Positions 1 to 10,969 of a stretch of DNA of 64,000 nt are shown in pieces. The notes under the pieces are model-generated. The model was not told the DNA's origin, ran no database searches, and saw nothing but the letters and a program-made list of their open reading frames with translations. The stretch is taken from positions 10,188,821 to 10,252,820 of the forward strand of contig NC_052351.1 in NCBI RefSeq assembly GCF_009727055.1. Direction: 5' to 3'. Source of the DNA: Benincasa hispida. Its lineage: Eukaryota > Streptophyta > Magnoliopsida > Cucurbitales > Cucurbitaceae. Every line of letters starts with the position of its first letter. Position 1 is the first letter of the stretch. A program made the translations under genes and the position numbers.

Positions 1-12
1 CTAAGCGACAAC

Positions 13-701
13 ATGACTACGGAAGTAGGGAAGAAGCACATTGCGACCAACTTGAATGCGGTAACAACCGAAGATCCGTTGACCTATAGTTTGGAGAAGC
101 TCGAGAAAATAGACCTAGAAGTTGCATCCATCCTTAAGCCTCTTGATCTTGAGACAGAAGAAGTCCACCCACCAGCAACTCCACAAAGACTGAAAGAGGA
201 AAAAAATGAGGAAGAAAAGATCGCAATAATGGTTGCAGCACAAAATGTTATGATCCCACCTAAAATGGACGACCCTGGAATCTTCACGATCCCATGCTCT
301 ATCGAAGGGGCCTATAGTGGCCAAGCACTATGCGATCTTGGGGCAAGTATAAACATAATGCCGCTATCAATCTTCAAACAATTGAATGCCGACACATTTA
401 CGCCCACAAAGGAAACTCTCCTGCTTGCTAACAGATCCCGAATACACCCTGAAGAAGAGTTGAAAAATGCTCTATTTCAATTGATAAATTAATCTTGCCG
501 GTAGACTTCCTAATTTTGGATTATAAAGTGGAGGAAGATGCGCCCATCATATTGGGACGACCATTCCTTTCAACCGGATGCGCTCAAATTGATGTGCGCA
601 AGGGGGAAATTTTGATGAGCATTCATGGGGAAAAACTCTGGATTAAGGTAGTAAAGATCTCAGAGGACAAAGAAAAGAGAGAAAAGCCACCATGGACGTG
701 A
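13..701 (+). pseudogene. Gypsy retropepsin (aspartic protease) remnant
   Basis: The reading frame from 13 to 492 contains the motif ALCDLGASINIMPLS, the retropepsin active-site region of plant Gypsy polyproteins (D-L-G-A in place of D-S/T-G). The protein then continues in another frame from about 483 to 701 with KLILPVDFLILDY and APIILGRPFL, the C-terminal flap and hydrophobic-Gly region of the same domain. A single-base frameshift between about 440 and 483 separates the two halves. The polyprotein stops at 701 with no reverse transcriptase after it. The domain would process the Gag-Pol polyprotein; this copy cannot do so. Confidence 0.8.
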
Positions 702-2060
702 ACAAACCAGCCTGGAATAAGTGGTCCTTGAGTATTATATGATTTAACCTCATCAAGGACGCAATCCTTTTGAATATCCTTTTCCCGCATCAAATACTTC
801 GTGAACTTTTATTTCACTCGTTATTATCTATTATCACAGTTACTTTGTTTACTGACTATCTATCTACATTGTTCTTATTTTGAAAAAGAAAAAAAAACTT
901 GTCGTTTTTTTTAAAATTATTTGATCCTCTCTCTGTCTGTTTACAACGATCGAGGCGCTGGATTGCGGAGATGTTACGCAAAGAAGCAACTTATCTCACT
1001 CTATCAACACAATCTAAAGAAGAGAGATCGTCGCAAAGATGGATGCGTCAATACACAAATGCGGGCGACAGCGCAAATTTGAGGGTGTATTCTTCCTTAT
1101 CTTTATTTCAAATTTTGCGTTATCACATTGCATGTTAGTTTTAAAAGTTTATCACTGCATCCTCTTTAATTACCTCGATCATCTCACATAGATAAATTTA
1201 GTAAATCGTCGCATGCTGTTTCTTTACCGAGTATGATTTCAATGATGAAAAATATGCATCTGTCTTTCGTATATACTAGAGTCAACTTAGTCTTAAGAGA
1301 ATCACCTCATAAAATGTTTCTAGAAGTTAGGGGTTTGCTAGCTTTCTTTCAAACTATCTTTACAATGCATTCTAAGAAAATCGCATGACTCATTTCAATC
1401 TTTTGGCAATGAGGACATTGTCACATTTTAAATTTGGGGGCGAGGTATTTATTTTCGACCTTGATATTTCTTAAAAAAAAAATTAAGTATAACAACTCCA
1501 CTGTCAATGCAATGGGAAACCCATGTTTATAAGAGTTAAGTTGTGAAAGGCTCTTACCCGTAGTTGGATGTCCCGCATGACACACAATGGGTCAAGCCAA
1601 AACGAAAGTAAGTCACTAGGATCAACACATAAATAAATGACCGCAACTCCGCTACCAAGTAGGTATGAGTTTAGTCTGAAAAAGAGTGCATTGCTCGTAG
1701 TTGGATGTCCGCATGACCCCCGTGGGGGCAAGCCAAAATGAAGGAAAAGCACTTGGATCAGTGTAAGGTCAGAAAAAAATAACAATGACAAGAAATATGC
1801 AAGGATAAAATCATTTGATAACCCGGTGGAAAATTTTCTTTTTGAAATAAATCATGTGATGTTCTGGAAATTAGCAAAGTTCTTTTGAAGGTTAAGCTTG
1901 CAGTCCCTAGGTCTTAGAAATATTTCAAGAAGAGACTTGAATAAGACTTCAGGAAATTTTGGCATATAGGATCTGAACAAAGTATCTTTGAGAAATCTAG
2001 GAAAAGAACTTCGTGGTTGACTTACTAAAGGAATCTTTAGCTTATGCTTGAGGACAAGCA
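702..2060 (+). other. 3' non-coding region of the Gypsy element
   Basis: No convincing coding region is visible. The stretch is AT-rich and ends at the polypurine tract. A second tract-like string, AATTTGGGGGCGAG, occurs near 1431-1444, so the 3' region may have been duplicated or rearranged. Open frames here are short and match nothing I recognise. Confidence 0.5.
1556..1762 (+). repeat. Two direct repeat units, about 65 bp each, 140 bp apart
   Basis: The segment beginning CGTAGTTGGATGTCC occurs near 1558 and again near 1698. Both copies go on with GCATGAC, AAGCCAAAA and CACT.GGATCA, with scattered differences. They lie in the non-coding 3' part of the Gypsy element. Confidence 0.7.
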
Positions 2061-2079
2061 TTGTTTAAATTTGGGGGTG
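2061..2079 (+). other. Polypurine tract of the Gypsy element
   Basis: TTTGGGGGTG immediately precedes the LTR start TGATAACGGG at 2080. In LTR elements this tract primes plus-strand DNA synthesis. Its position fixes 2080 as the start of the 3' LTR. Confidence 0.65.
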
Positions 2080-2690
2080 TGATAACGGGCAGAAATGCAC
2101 GTTATCATAGTGCTAAGTTCTTAAACAATGTTGGATTGCATTGATGAAATATGTTAATTTGCGTCCATTAAGGATCAATTTCATAATATTGTGGTCGCAT
2201 GCATTTATCGCATTAGAACAGTTGATTTTTGTATTTTTGTGCAGAATATGCATTGACGCAAGGCAAGAATGGCGATCATAGGAAATCATCGGTTGAGTGC
2301 AACTTCATCGCAAGGATTTTTCTCAACCCTTCATCACATACTCACATACTCAGTAATTTTATTGCGATCATAAAAATCTTCTCAACCCGTTCATCACATA
2401 CTCAGTGCATCTATCACACAATTGACTTTTCTCAAATCCGTTGCATTTTGTTTATTTCCTTCATTAACGTAATCAACAACAAACCAACAATCTATTTATT
2501 TGGTTACTACAAGGCTTTCAATAAAATTACGAATGTAATTTGTTTTCACAAGTCCCTGTGTTCGACCCTAGACTTACCAGAAAACTCAGAAGAATTTACA
2601 CTTGGATTCCGCTGAGGAAACTTGAGTACACAATGCAATTTCATCAATGCATATCATCCACATTTTCACTTCATAAAATTAAGCATCAAT
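2080..2690 (+). repeat. 3' LTR of the Gypsy element, plus orientation, internally deleted
   Basis: It starts TGATAACGGGCAGAAATGCA. The first 200 bp match the LTR starting at 63018 on the plus strand, including TAGTGCTAAGTTCTTAAAC. The later part (about 2500-2680) carries the CCTGTGTTCGACC block seen near the 3' end of the related LTR at 58025-58070. The middle portion present at 63300-63900 is missing. The right end (2.65-2.75 kb) is approximate, because from there the sequence reads as an LTR in the opposite direction. Confidence 0.65.
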
Positions 2691-3684
2691 GACACATACA
2701 TAATACAAGATAATCGCATAGAATGAAGATCTCAGGTTATGCTAGTTAAGTGCTTCTTAACCCATTCGATAGATTTAGCTACTCATGTGTAATGTACAGA
2801 AAGTGGATAGATATAAAAATGAAATTTCCATTTTTATAAATAAGTTCAGAGAACAAAATGCCAATAGAAATAAGGGTAGAGAGCCTAATAGCAATATTTT
2901 GCTTCCTAAGGCTTTTACAGTGTGTTATCTCTATTCTACCCCAAAAGACGTTCTTCCTTCTGCAAGAGTTGGCCCTCTCTCTGATTTCGACGCACTCAAC
3001 ACTCTTCCGAGTTCACCGGGACAATATCTCGGTGTAATCTCCCTTTACTTGCTTCCGCCTTCTAAGTAAAAGAAAAACTATGAACAAGGCTAACTTTTAT
3101 CTATATGGTGAATTCTATAAAACTGAACTAACTCCTTCAGTGAAGGTGGCCTTCGATATTTATAGAGCTTCAGGGTAGAAAACTTCTTCTCTCTTATGAT
3201 TGCACTGATGGGATGACATTAATTCTCTGGCTGATGCGCTGAATAATTGTCACTGAAAATTTGAGTGTACTTGCTACAGTACGTCGTTAACGGCTTGTCA
3301 ACTTAATTCGAAATCGACTACCATCAGCTTTCTGTCTCATTGTGATTTATTAAGCTTTCACCCAGATGCGCTCACCTTGATGCGCCAGCTCTATGCGGCC
3401 ACCTTCTTGAGTAGAATTTCACGAATGCAAACAATCGCATAGCCTTGCGGTCGCAATCTCTTATGCATTTGGACGTTAATTTCTTCAGATCGCCTTTCTG
3501 CGTTGCGTCAACGCATTTTTCTGCATAAAATACATAAGTTAGCCGTTTTAATGCGATGGACGCATGCGATCGCAATGTTATAAACTTAATGCTTTTGGAC
3601 GCAATATTGTATATTTTTATCATCGTAATCCTGCATTGTTTTATAACTTAGCGCCGTAATAACGTGCATTTCTACCCGTTATCA
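2691..3684 (-). repeat. Second LTR copy in inverted orientation
   Basis: The reverse complement from 3684 leftwards begins TGATAACGGGTAGAAATGCA and matches the plus-strand LTR at 63018 onward along most of its visible length. Shared blocks include the GCATCTGGGTGAAAG segment, the CTATAAATAT promoter-like block and TTTTTCTTTTA. It is therefore a minus-oriented LTR lying tail to tail with the plus-oriented LTR at 2080. The outer 26 bp of the two LTRs are inverted repeats of each other with one mismatch. Confidence 0.7.
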
Positions 3685-5368
3685 GTATCCTATACAAAGG
3701 AGTTTGTATAAGATCGGACCATGAAATGTTTAGTCTTGTTATATAACGCCGTTCATGATAGAGACTTCCATTTCACTAGAATGACCATAGGTAACATGAC
3801 CTTAATCCTGAGTGAGGTGGGAACTCCTGCTTATGAGGGCAGTCCTTTAATTTGCATGGGTACGAGTGGCCAGACCGCCGACTCAAACCTACCACTTTGA
3901 GGATTCATCTGATTGGGGAGCTGGGAACTCAGCTACACAAGACGGAATTCACTTTTTCCCTGAAGTAAGGGTAAGTAGATAAATTGCTCCCTTAAGGGCT
4001 GATTTCGAAGCTTGAATAATGTAGTGCCACACCTTCTCATGGCCTGAGAAGTGTTTACTCATAGTAGGATTATGATGTATTGTTCATTAGAGGAATCGGT
4101 GGTGCTTAAGGAGTTAGATGTAACTACAAGGGCAAAACGGTAAATTGGCCTAACTGTACTTACAAACGATTTGTGAAGTATCATTGTACTGTTTATTGGT
4201 TATATCTAATGGACACAGAAATAAATCTGTAGTGTGAAGAGTGCAGCTGTCGGTCTTTAGTGGAGTGTCCGAAAGTTAATGGATGGTGGATATCGTGACT
4301 AAAGAGTTTAGTCAGTTATTCACGTATCATTGGAGCTTCAAGCTATAGGTCCATAAGGTCCCCTTGGTAGCTCAATGGATTCATGTTGAGAATCAGTTTT
4401 TGGGTTAGTTTGAAGTGTTCAAATTAACAAGAGGAAATTTGATTATATATGATATAATTAAATTGATTCAATTATATGGGATATAATTGATTTGATGTAT
4501 TAGATACATTAATTAGAGGAATTAATATAAATATGATTTATATTAAATGCAATAAAGGAGAAAAAGAACTATGGTTTAATTATTACATATAATGTGATAT
4601 TAAAACTATAGGTTATAAATATAATATGATAAATTAGTTATTATATTTATTTATAATAAAAAAATTATGAGATAATTGTTGGTGGTTAATTTTTCCTCCT
4701 TTAGCCGATCAAGTGGGAAGTTATTATCAGTTTTAATAAATGGAGGATAAAAATGAAAATTGTTTTCATTTTTCAGTAGTGCAACATATTCGATTGGGTA
4801 AAAGAAAAGTGCATTACGATAGCCTTTGTGAGAGTGAACGATCATGCATCAAGGATCGAGTTTGCTAGACGACAGTTTCTCGATACTCAACGATTGAGTA
4901 CCCAGTCTATACGATAGATTTAGCCATTCTCCCACTTACTCGATCATTCAATTCCTACATCCCTCTACCAAATACATATAGAGGCCACACCTCCTAGATT
5001 CTCACACTGAGAAAACTAAGGTAACCGAGTGGTGGTGTCGAATTTGTTGTTCGAGGGTCGAGGATTGAGTGTTACTCGATTGTGTTCGAGGATCTAACAG
5101 TTTGTGATTTTCACTGGTTGTTTGTTGTGTTCGTGCATTTGATCGAGTTTTCTTGGACGCATGACTGGTGTTGATCGAGGGTATACTCGAAGAATAGTTC
5201 TGCAAAGGTATGTCACTCGATTCCCTTTTTATTTAAGTTAAAAGCATGCTATAATTTACTCGATGATGCATAACTGTTGTTGTTTGTTAGTAAATGCTTT
5301 GTTTTTTCACAATGGGTTTGGAACGATCTGCTTTCGCTCAATGGTTCTCTTGTTTAAGAGTTCCTTCA
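3685..5368 (+). repeat. 5' LTR of the large Copia element, 5'-truncated
   Basis: It aligns with 14609-16274 throughout, for example CCATAGGTAACATGACCTTA at both places. It ends GAGTTCCTTCA just before the primer binding site. Its first ~370 bp (present at 14235-14608) are cut off by the Gypsy insertion at 3684/3685. Confidence 0.85.
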
Positions 5369-5370
5369 AT

Positions 5371-5383
5371 TGGTATCAGAGCC
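5371..5383 (+). other. Primer binding site (initiator tRNA-Met type)
   Basis: TGGTATCAGAGCC lies two bases after the LTR end. It is the standard plant Copia primer site complementary to the 3' end of tRNA-iMet. It defines the end of the 5' LTR and the orientation of the element. Confidence 0.9.
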
Positions 5384-5639
5384 AGGTTGTTCTGATATTC
5401 TGAATTCCATTGATGTATTGAAATGCATTTACAGTCTTGCTGGGTTTTTAAGCATATCTACATTGCATTTAAGTGTTAGATGTAGTTGTGGATGTGAATT
5501 AATGGATGTTCTAGATTGCCTTTGTGTACTACTTTCTCTTACATTTCAAAGTTAATTTGTAATGGCCCCTGTGTTTTTGGGCATAATTTACTTTGCTATC
5601 GAGTCTATATTCAAAGTGTTTGAGTTTGTAAGAGTCGTT

Positions 5640-6240
5640 CGTGATGAAGCTTCAACGTATAGAGATGCAGTTTATATCGAGGAAGGAGACCAAAGGTTGG
5701 TTAGATCATATAGACCAGGCTAAACGATCATTTAGATTTGGCTAGGCAATCGTGTATAAAAGTTCTAATCAATCGTGTAGCATTTTCTAAACGATCGCAT
5801 AGCTGATGCTACGCAATCGAGTAAAATGTTTACTCGATCGTGTTGCATTGGCTACTTGATCGTGTAAACGATTGCTGAGTATGGGATACTCGTTGCATGG
5901 TAGGCGCGCACACTAAACGATCGAGTAGGCCAACATGTTCATCGCATAGTCACTGGCTACTCGATCCTCGGTATGCGATACTCGACACTTGCTCCTCGAT
6001 CGTTTAGACGATCATGCTTCATCGTATTGTTGTCATCTACTTGATTGTTTAGGCATGCGTTATACTCGCTGCATTGTGCAATCAAGTGGCCTTCATGCTT
6101 CATCGTATAGGCAAAGGCACTCAATCCATGCTACACGATCGTGGTTACTCGACCAACATTACTCGACGATCACAAGGAAAAGCTACACGACCAAAGGAAC
6201 GAGGCTTCGCCTGGGCGATTCAAGACCCGATTCGCTTGTT
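5640..6240 (+). repeat. Diffuse ACGATCG / ACTCGATCG motif region in the Copia leader
   Basis: Variants of ACGATCGTTTAG, GCAATCG and ACTCGATCGTG recur many times over about 600 bp with irregular spacing. Similar words recur at 59940-60115 inside a related LTR and less densely in the LTRs near 4850-5200 and 15740-16100. No reading frame here resembles a known protein. Confidence 0.6.
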
Positions 6241-6426
6241 TGAACCGGTTGACTCGATAGTTTATGTAATAGATAGTTTTAATTTCCGGTTCTTGAGGCA
6301 TATCATCCTGGTCCATTAATTTTTTTTAATGTACATGTGATGTATGTTTAATTATATGTCATAAAATATGCCACATAGTTTTAAATCCCACCATAGGTTA
6401 TGCATTTATTAATACATCATCTTTAT

Positions 6427-6803
6427 ATTATAAGAGTTATAAAATAGTAGCTTGTATGATTAAATTACTTTAAAGCATGCCCATGCATCATATAATATAA
6501 GAGTTATAATATATGCATGCATCATCTTTATATTATAAGTGTTATAGTATAAGGTGTATGAAAGCATCTATGCTTGGTTCATTACAAGCTTATATAAGAG
6601 TTATATATAGTAATGAATGAACATTGAATGAAGCATGGCACTTAGATTAATTTATAAGAGTTATAAATACCTAGTTTAGCTTAGCAATATGATGGTTTTA
6701 GTTGTTTCCTTTTATAAGAGTTATAATGGAAATTAGAACTAAAATCAATAAGAAAGACATGCATACAAATTTAGGCTTAAATCATGTTTTAAAAGAGTTT
6801 TAA
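6427..6803 (+). repeat. Seven imperfect palindromes TATAA-GAG-TTATA, partly at 60-bp spacing
   Basis: The core TATAAGAGTTATA (five-base arms, GAG loop) or a close variant occurs near 6431, 6497, 6535, 6594, 6654, 6714 and 6790. The copies at 6594, 6654 and 6714 are spaced 60 bp apart. Flanking bases extend the arms in some copies (TTTATAAGAGTTATAAAT). The last copy is TTTTAAAAGAGTTTTAAAA. Sequence between palindromes differs, so this is not a simple tandem repeat. Confidence 0.8.
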
Positions 6804-7474
6804 AATTTGATTGAGATAGACCTATGATCATGGTTCTAATGTGATTAGAAACCTAAGTTTCATCTTTTAATCGGTTTAATAGGACTAAATTGACAAATAA
6901 AAGATTAAATATGTACCAAATCTATCTATAAGGGGCCTTTTGTCTAAGGCGGGTTCTATCTAAGCTGGGTATTCAAGCTAACGAAAATGGAACACCTCTA
7001 CCTGGGAACCTACCTGGAAAGGTGAGTTAGATAGATTTGCTGCATACATGCAAATTTGATGATAGTCTGTTAAAGTGTTTAATAAGATTTGATTCGAATT
7101 TGTTTAATTATCAAAAGCAAGAGTTGTTTTTTTAGCAAATTAAACTTACACTTAGATAAAATCAGTAGCCGGATTGTCTAAGTTAATGAAACACTAGGTA
7201 GAACATTCAGTGGGAGATACTTGGGATATATGATACTTCACTTAAACCTTTACACGTTTCTCCTTAAAAGTTCACACCGTGAGATCTATCCTCGACCTCG
7301 AGGCACCCTAAGAGTGTCCCCTTAAAGGATGGTGTTTGGGTAGGTCAATACCAAGATGAATGGAGAGAATGTTCATAGTAAGTGGGAATGGGACGTATGA
7401 CAATATATCCCACGGTCTCTCTCATTAGGTTGGATAATATTTTGTGCATCGCTTTAAGGCACCTTGGGAGTGTC
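6804..7474 (+). other. Copia leader, no gene seen
   Basis: No protein-like frame is visible. Near 7300 the string GTGTCCCCTTAAAGGATGGT resembles the sequence on either side of the solo LTR insertion (7465-7474 joined to 9631-9650). The leader therefore contained two related segments before the insertion. Confidence 0.5.
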
Positions 7475-9630
7475 TGTAACGACCTGACCCCCTAGGACTT
7501 AAGTTAGGCTGTTACTAAATACATGCATGCATGGAACTCAAAACGACACTCAGTTATGGCGAAATAAATGTGAATTAAATAAGGTAAGTCCAAAAGACTT
7601 TCATTAAATTCAAATACTAAATTAACAGTAGGGTACCCATAAATCATAAAGGACAATAAATAAATCTGAAAAACAATTCTTAAAAGTAAGTTTTAAACAT
7701 CAAAACTAAAAATTATGAGAATAATGAAAAAAAACTCTAAATCTCATGATGCAGAAGCGTAAAAACTAGTCCCAGTGGCTCGATCACGAATTTCGCTTGT
7801 TCATCGCCGGTGTATCTCTACCCTTACCTGAAACAACAACATGAGAAACAATGAGTATAAAATACTCAGTAAGTAACCCCACTACTGGGGTCAGGCTGGA
7901 CATCTATGTCCTCTAGATACCCATCTCTGGTGAAACATATAAACTGCTCTAGTCCTCATGGGATACATGTACACATGAAACAAGAAGGAGACTGAGTCCT
8001 ATCCTACTGTAGTTAAGTATGACCACTACCTTTGGTGAATCCTGAAGGAGACGCAAACTGGTGAATCCCGAAGGAAACACAAAATCTAATGGGCATCTAA
8101 TTAATCAGTAAAGACATTTGCATAGTCTCAACATCATAATCATCACTGTACGAATCTATAACATACATATAAACCTCAACATCATGGCTCTACAACATAC
8201 ACATATACCTCAACATCATGGTTCTACAACATACATGTATACTTCAACATCATCAGATCAAATACAACCATATGGAAGCACATACCATCTCATACTAGCA
8301 TTCAAGTGTCTATGTGCATAAATAAATAATTCAGATCTCATACCAGAACATACTTTGATCATATTATACTGTTAATCTATCATGCTAACATTCTGCTATA
8401 ACATACATTTACCATGCTAGCATACATCTAATGCCTAGCTCGTGGGCAGTTCCAGTAGTAAGATTACTTACTTCGAAACCAAATCTAACAAAAAGTAATC
8501 CACACCCTCCTTTAACTTAGTAAAATTCTTCAATCACACCCTGAATCAAAAATCAGAATTAAGTCCGACGTTTAGGATTAAATTCCAAATACGAAAATAC
8601 CTCATATGCCACAAAACAACTTACCCAAACTATGTGTTGATCCAGAAATCTGTTCCAAGCTTAGCACGGAGATACCAATCTATTCATAACCCAAAATTTG
8701 GAATTTAAAACCAATTTCTAGCATATTAACCCATTCCGAAGAGCTTCAAGTTCACATTACTTACCAAACACGCTCCAAAATTCCCTGGAGTCGAACTATA
8801 ATCTTATTGGACAGCGGGTCCTGACACCTTGAAACTTCAATCCAAGCTTCACAACATAAACATTATACTAAATTAAATCCAAACCCAAAGAGTGACCAAA
8901 CCCATCCAAGAAAATATAAACTTTAGATCTTACCCCAGATTCCAAGTTCTGGCAAAAACCCCACGGAATGATGGCGAAGGTCGAACCAACGGCTGGTCGG
9001 ATGGAGAAACGACAATGACCAGCGGCAGAGATCTTGGACGAGCGGCTCGGCCTCAACTAACATGGTTGGTCGGCGTCGGGTGGCTGCTGGAGGCGTGGCG
9101 CAGACCTACGCGGACCAGCTGGCGAGATCGGCGGTGAGCAGCCGCAGAGGCCGGTTTGGGCTCGGGAGGCGGTGCTGGGCCGACAGTCGACGAATGGTGG
9201 TCGGCTGGGCAGCAACGGCGGCGGCCACGCGATGAAGGGGTGGGGGTCGGTTAGGGCACGTGTGGTGAGGTTGAAAAAGGAGAGAAATTTCGAGGAAGGG
9301 GGCGCCGGATTGCGTGATGAAGAAAGGGGGGGTTGATTTTTATAAAATAATAACAATAATAATAAAACAAAAAAGGAAATAAGTATAATTACATTTAATT
9401 CTTTTCCTTATTCCACTTTATACTATTAAATTCCTTTCCGTTTCAAAAGAAAATTAATTCCTGCCATTAATTTCCAATTTGAATCATTTCACGCCAACAA
9501 TTAAATTCCCGCACTTATACTTAAAGTCCAAAATTCCAAAAATGCCCTCCAACTAATAACAATTACTAACATTCCAATTAATAAAGTTACTGAAATTACA
9601 TTATTACTAAAAGATGTGCGGGGTGTTACA
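7475..9630. mobile_element. Solo LTR inserted in the Copia leader
   Basis: It begins TGTAACGACC and ends GGGTGTTACA, so its ends are TG...CA with short inverted termini. It is flanked by GTGTC (7470-7474) and ATGTC (9631-9635), a 5-bp target duplication with one difference. Removing it reconstructs leader sequence that reads smoothly (GGGAGTGTCCCCCTAAAGG), like the related block near 7310. No coding domain is visible in its 2.16 kb. The part 8940-9330 is markedly GC-rich compared with its surroundings. Short frames there look fortuitous. Confidence 0.75.
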
Positions 9631-10039
9631 ATGTCCCCCTAAAGGATGACATTTTTGCACAACTCTTTATCTGATCTCCTGAAAAGGATAAGGTTGCTTT
9701 AGTCTCTTGTCGTAATCTACTTTTTCTCTACAGTGGGTGCATCAGGGCGGGACTCTATGGCCTAAAATGAGGGGTTACACTTATGCGGAATTGTTACGGT
9801 TGTTAACAAATTATGGACTAAAAAATGGTGACTGTTAGAGTCAGTTACAAGAGTTATTTTTGTCTAATGGTTGAGAATGTCTCATCCTAGTGAAAGGACA
9901 CTTGATCACCCCTTCGGTGACTTTTGTCCTGTCTCGCTGGGGCTCATTGCAATATAGATGTCTTTTCACTTACGGTACATTAAAACTATTTTGCTAAAAC
10001 CTAAAATTGGTGTTAAAAGTGGTACTACAAATATACTTA
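9631..10039 (+). other. Copia leader before gag
   Basis: This resumes the leader after the solo LTR. No gene is seen until the Gag-like frame begins. Confidence 0.5.
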
Positions 10040-10969
10040 TTAAGTTTATTCTTGTTTTCGGCAACTTTGAAAATAGCAACCGCTATTTTAGCTCTATTAG
10101 CCGTTGATAAGTTGACTGACGATAACTATGCTAGTTGGAAAAACACGATTAACACAATGCTTATCATTGATGACCTCCGATTCATCCTTACGGAGGAGTT
10201 TCCTCCTATTCTAACTCAAACTGCCGTTCGAAATGTTCAAGAGGCATATGAGAAATGGACACGGGTGAACAAGAAGACCCGAGCTTACATCTTGCCAGCC
10301 TGAACGATGTCTTGGCCAAGAAGCATGAGCCCACGGTCTCTGCTCGGGAGATCATGGAGTCCCTGAGGGAAATGTTTGAACAACTGTCCAGGCAGCTCAA
10401 GCATGAAGCTCTAAAGTGCATCTTCAACTCCAAAATGGAGGAGGGTACATCTATTCGAGAACATGTTCTGAACATGATGGTCCACTTTAATGTGGTAGAG
10501 ATGAATGAGGCTCGCATCGATGAGGGCACCAGGTTAGCTTTATTCTGCACATGTTGCCAGAAAGCTTCCTACACTTTGTAAGCAACGCTATTCTAAACAA
10601 GGTTGATTACACCCTTACAACTCTCCTCAACGAGTTGCAGACATTCCAATCCTTACTGAAAAGCAAAGAAAAGAAGGTTGGTGTGGCAAATGTTGCTTCA
10701 TCATCTAAGAAATTTCATCAGGGTTCGACCTCAGGAACTAAGTTTGCATCTTCTACTTCTAATACTAACAAGTGGAAGAAAAAGAAGGGTAGTAAGGGGA
10801 AGGGGAAGAGGAAGACATTGGCTAACCCACAACCTGCCGCTCAACGGGGTAGGTGACCAGCGCCAGTTGAAAAAGGAAAATGTTTCCATTGTAATCAGGA
10901 TGAGCACTGGAAGCGGAACTGCCCACGCTGGTTAAAGAAGAGGAAGAAGGCCAAGGCCAAGGCCAAATA
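10040..10969 (+). pseudogene. Copia Gag (UBN2-type) remnant with zinc knuckle
   Basis: The first frame has LAVDKLTDDNYASWKNTINT and LTEEFPP, the N-terminal part of plant Copia Gag. The protein continues in a second frame after a shift near 10295 (ASLNDVLAKKHEPTVSAREI), and in a third frame after a shift near 10548 (LPESFLHFVSNAILNKVDYT). A TGA stop at 10854 interrupts it. The same frame then encodes the CCHC knuckle CFHCNQDEHWKRNC (from 10881) and a Lys-rich tail ending at a TAA at 10967-10969. Gag forms the capsid-like particle and binds RNA. Two frameshifts and one stop make this copy non-functional. Confidence 0.85.

Larger units (their letters stand above)
1..2690 (+). mobile_element. Athila-like Gypsy retrotransposon, 3' portion, internally deleted
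   Basis: The element enters from the left edge. It shows the end of the protease domain, then about 1.4 kb of non-coding sequence, a polypurine tract and a plus-strand LTR starting at 2080. Reverse transcriptase, RNase H and integrase, expected between protease and LTR, are absent, so a large internal deletion or a non-autonomous derivative is likely. The aspartic protease type and the TTTGGGGGTG tract just before a TGATAAC LTR start fit Athila/Tat-type Gypsy elements. The right boundary is approximate because an inverted LTR copy abuts it. The element sits inside the 5' LTR of the Copia element that resumes at 3685. Confidence 0.75.

Noticed and set aside
2080..3684. A single DNA transposon with 26-bp terminal inverted repeats
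   Set aside because: A polypurine tract abuts the left end, and each half aligns with an LTR in opposite orientation. Inverted LTRs explain it better.
6427..6803. CRISPR-like array (regularly spaced palindromic repeats)
   Set aside because: Plant DNA, repeats of only 13 bp, imperfect spacing, inside a retrotransposon leader, no cas genes.
8868..9356. Several open frames on both strands in the GC-rich part of the solo LTR
   Set aside because: Overlapping frames on opposite strands, no recognisable domain, inside a repeat. GC content alone makes long frames likely.
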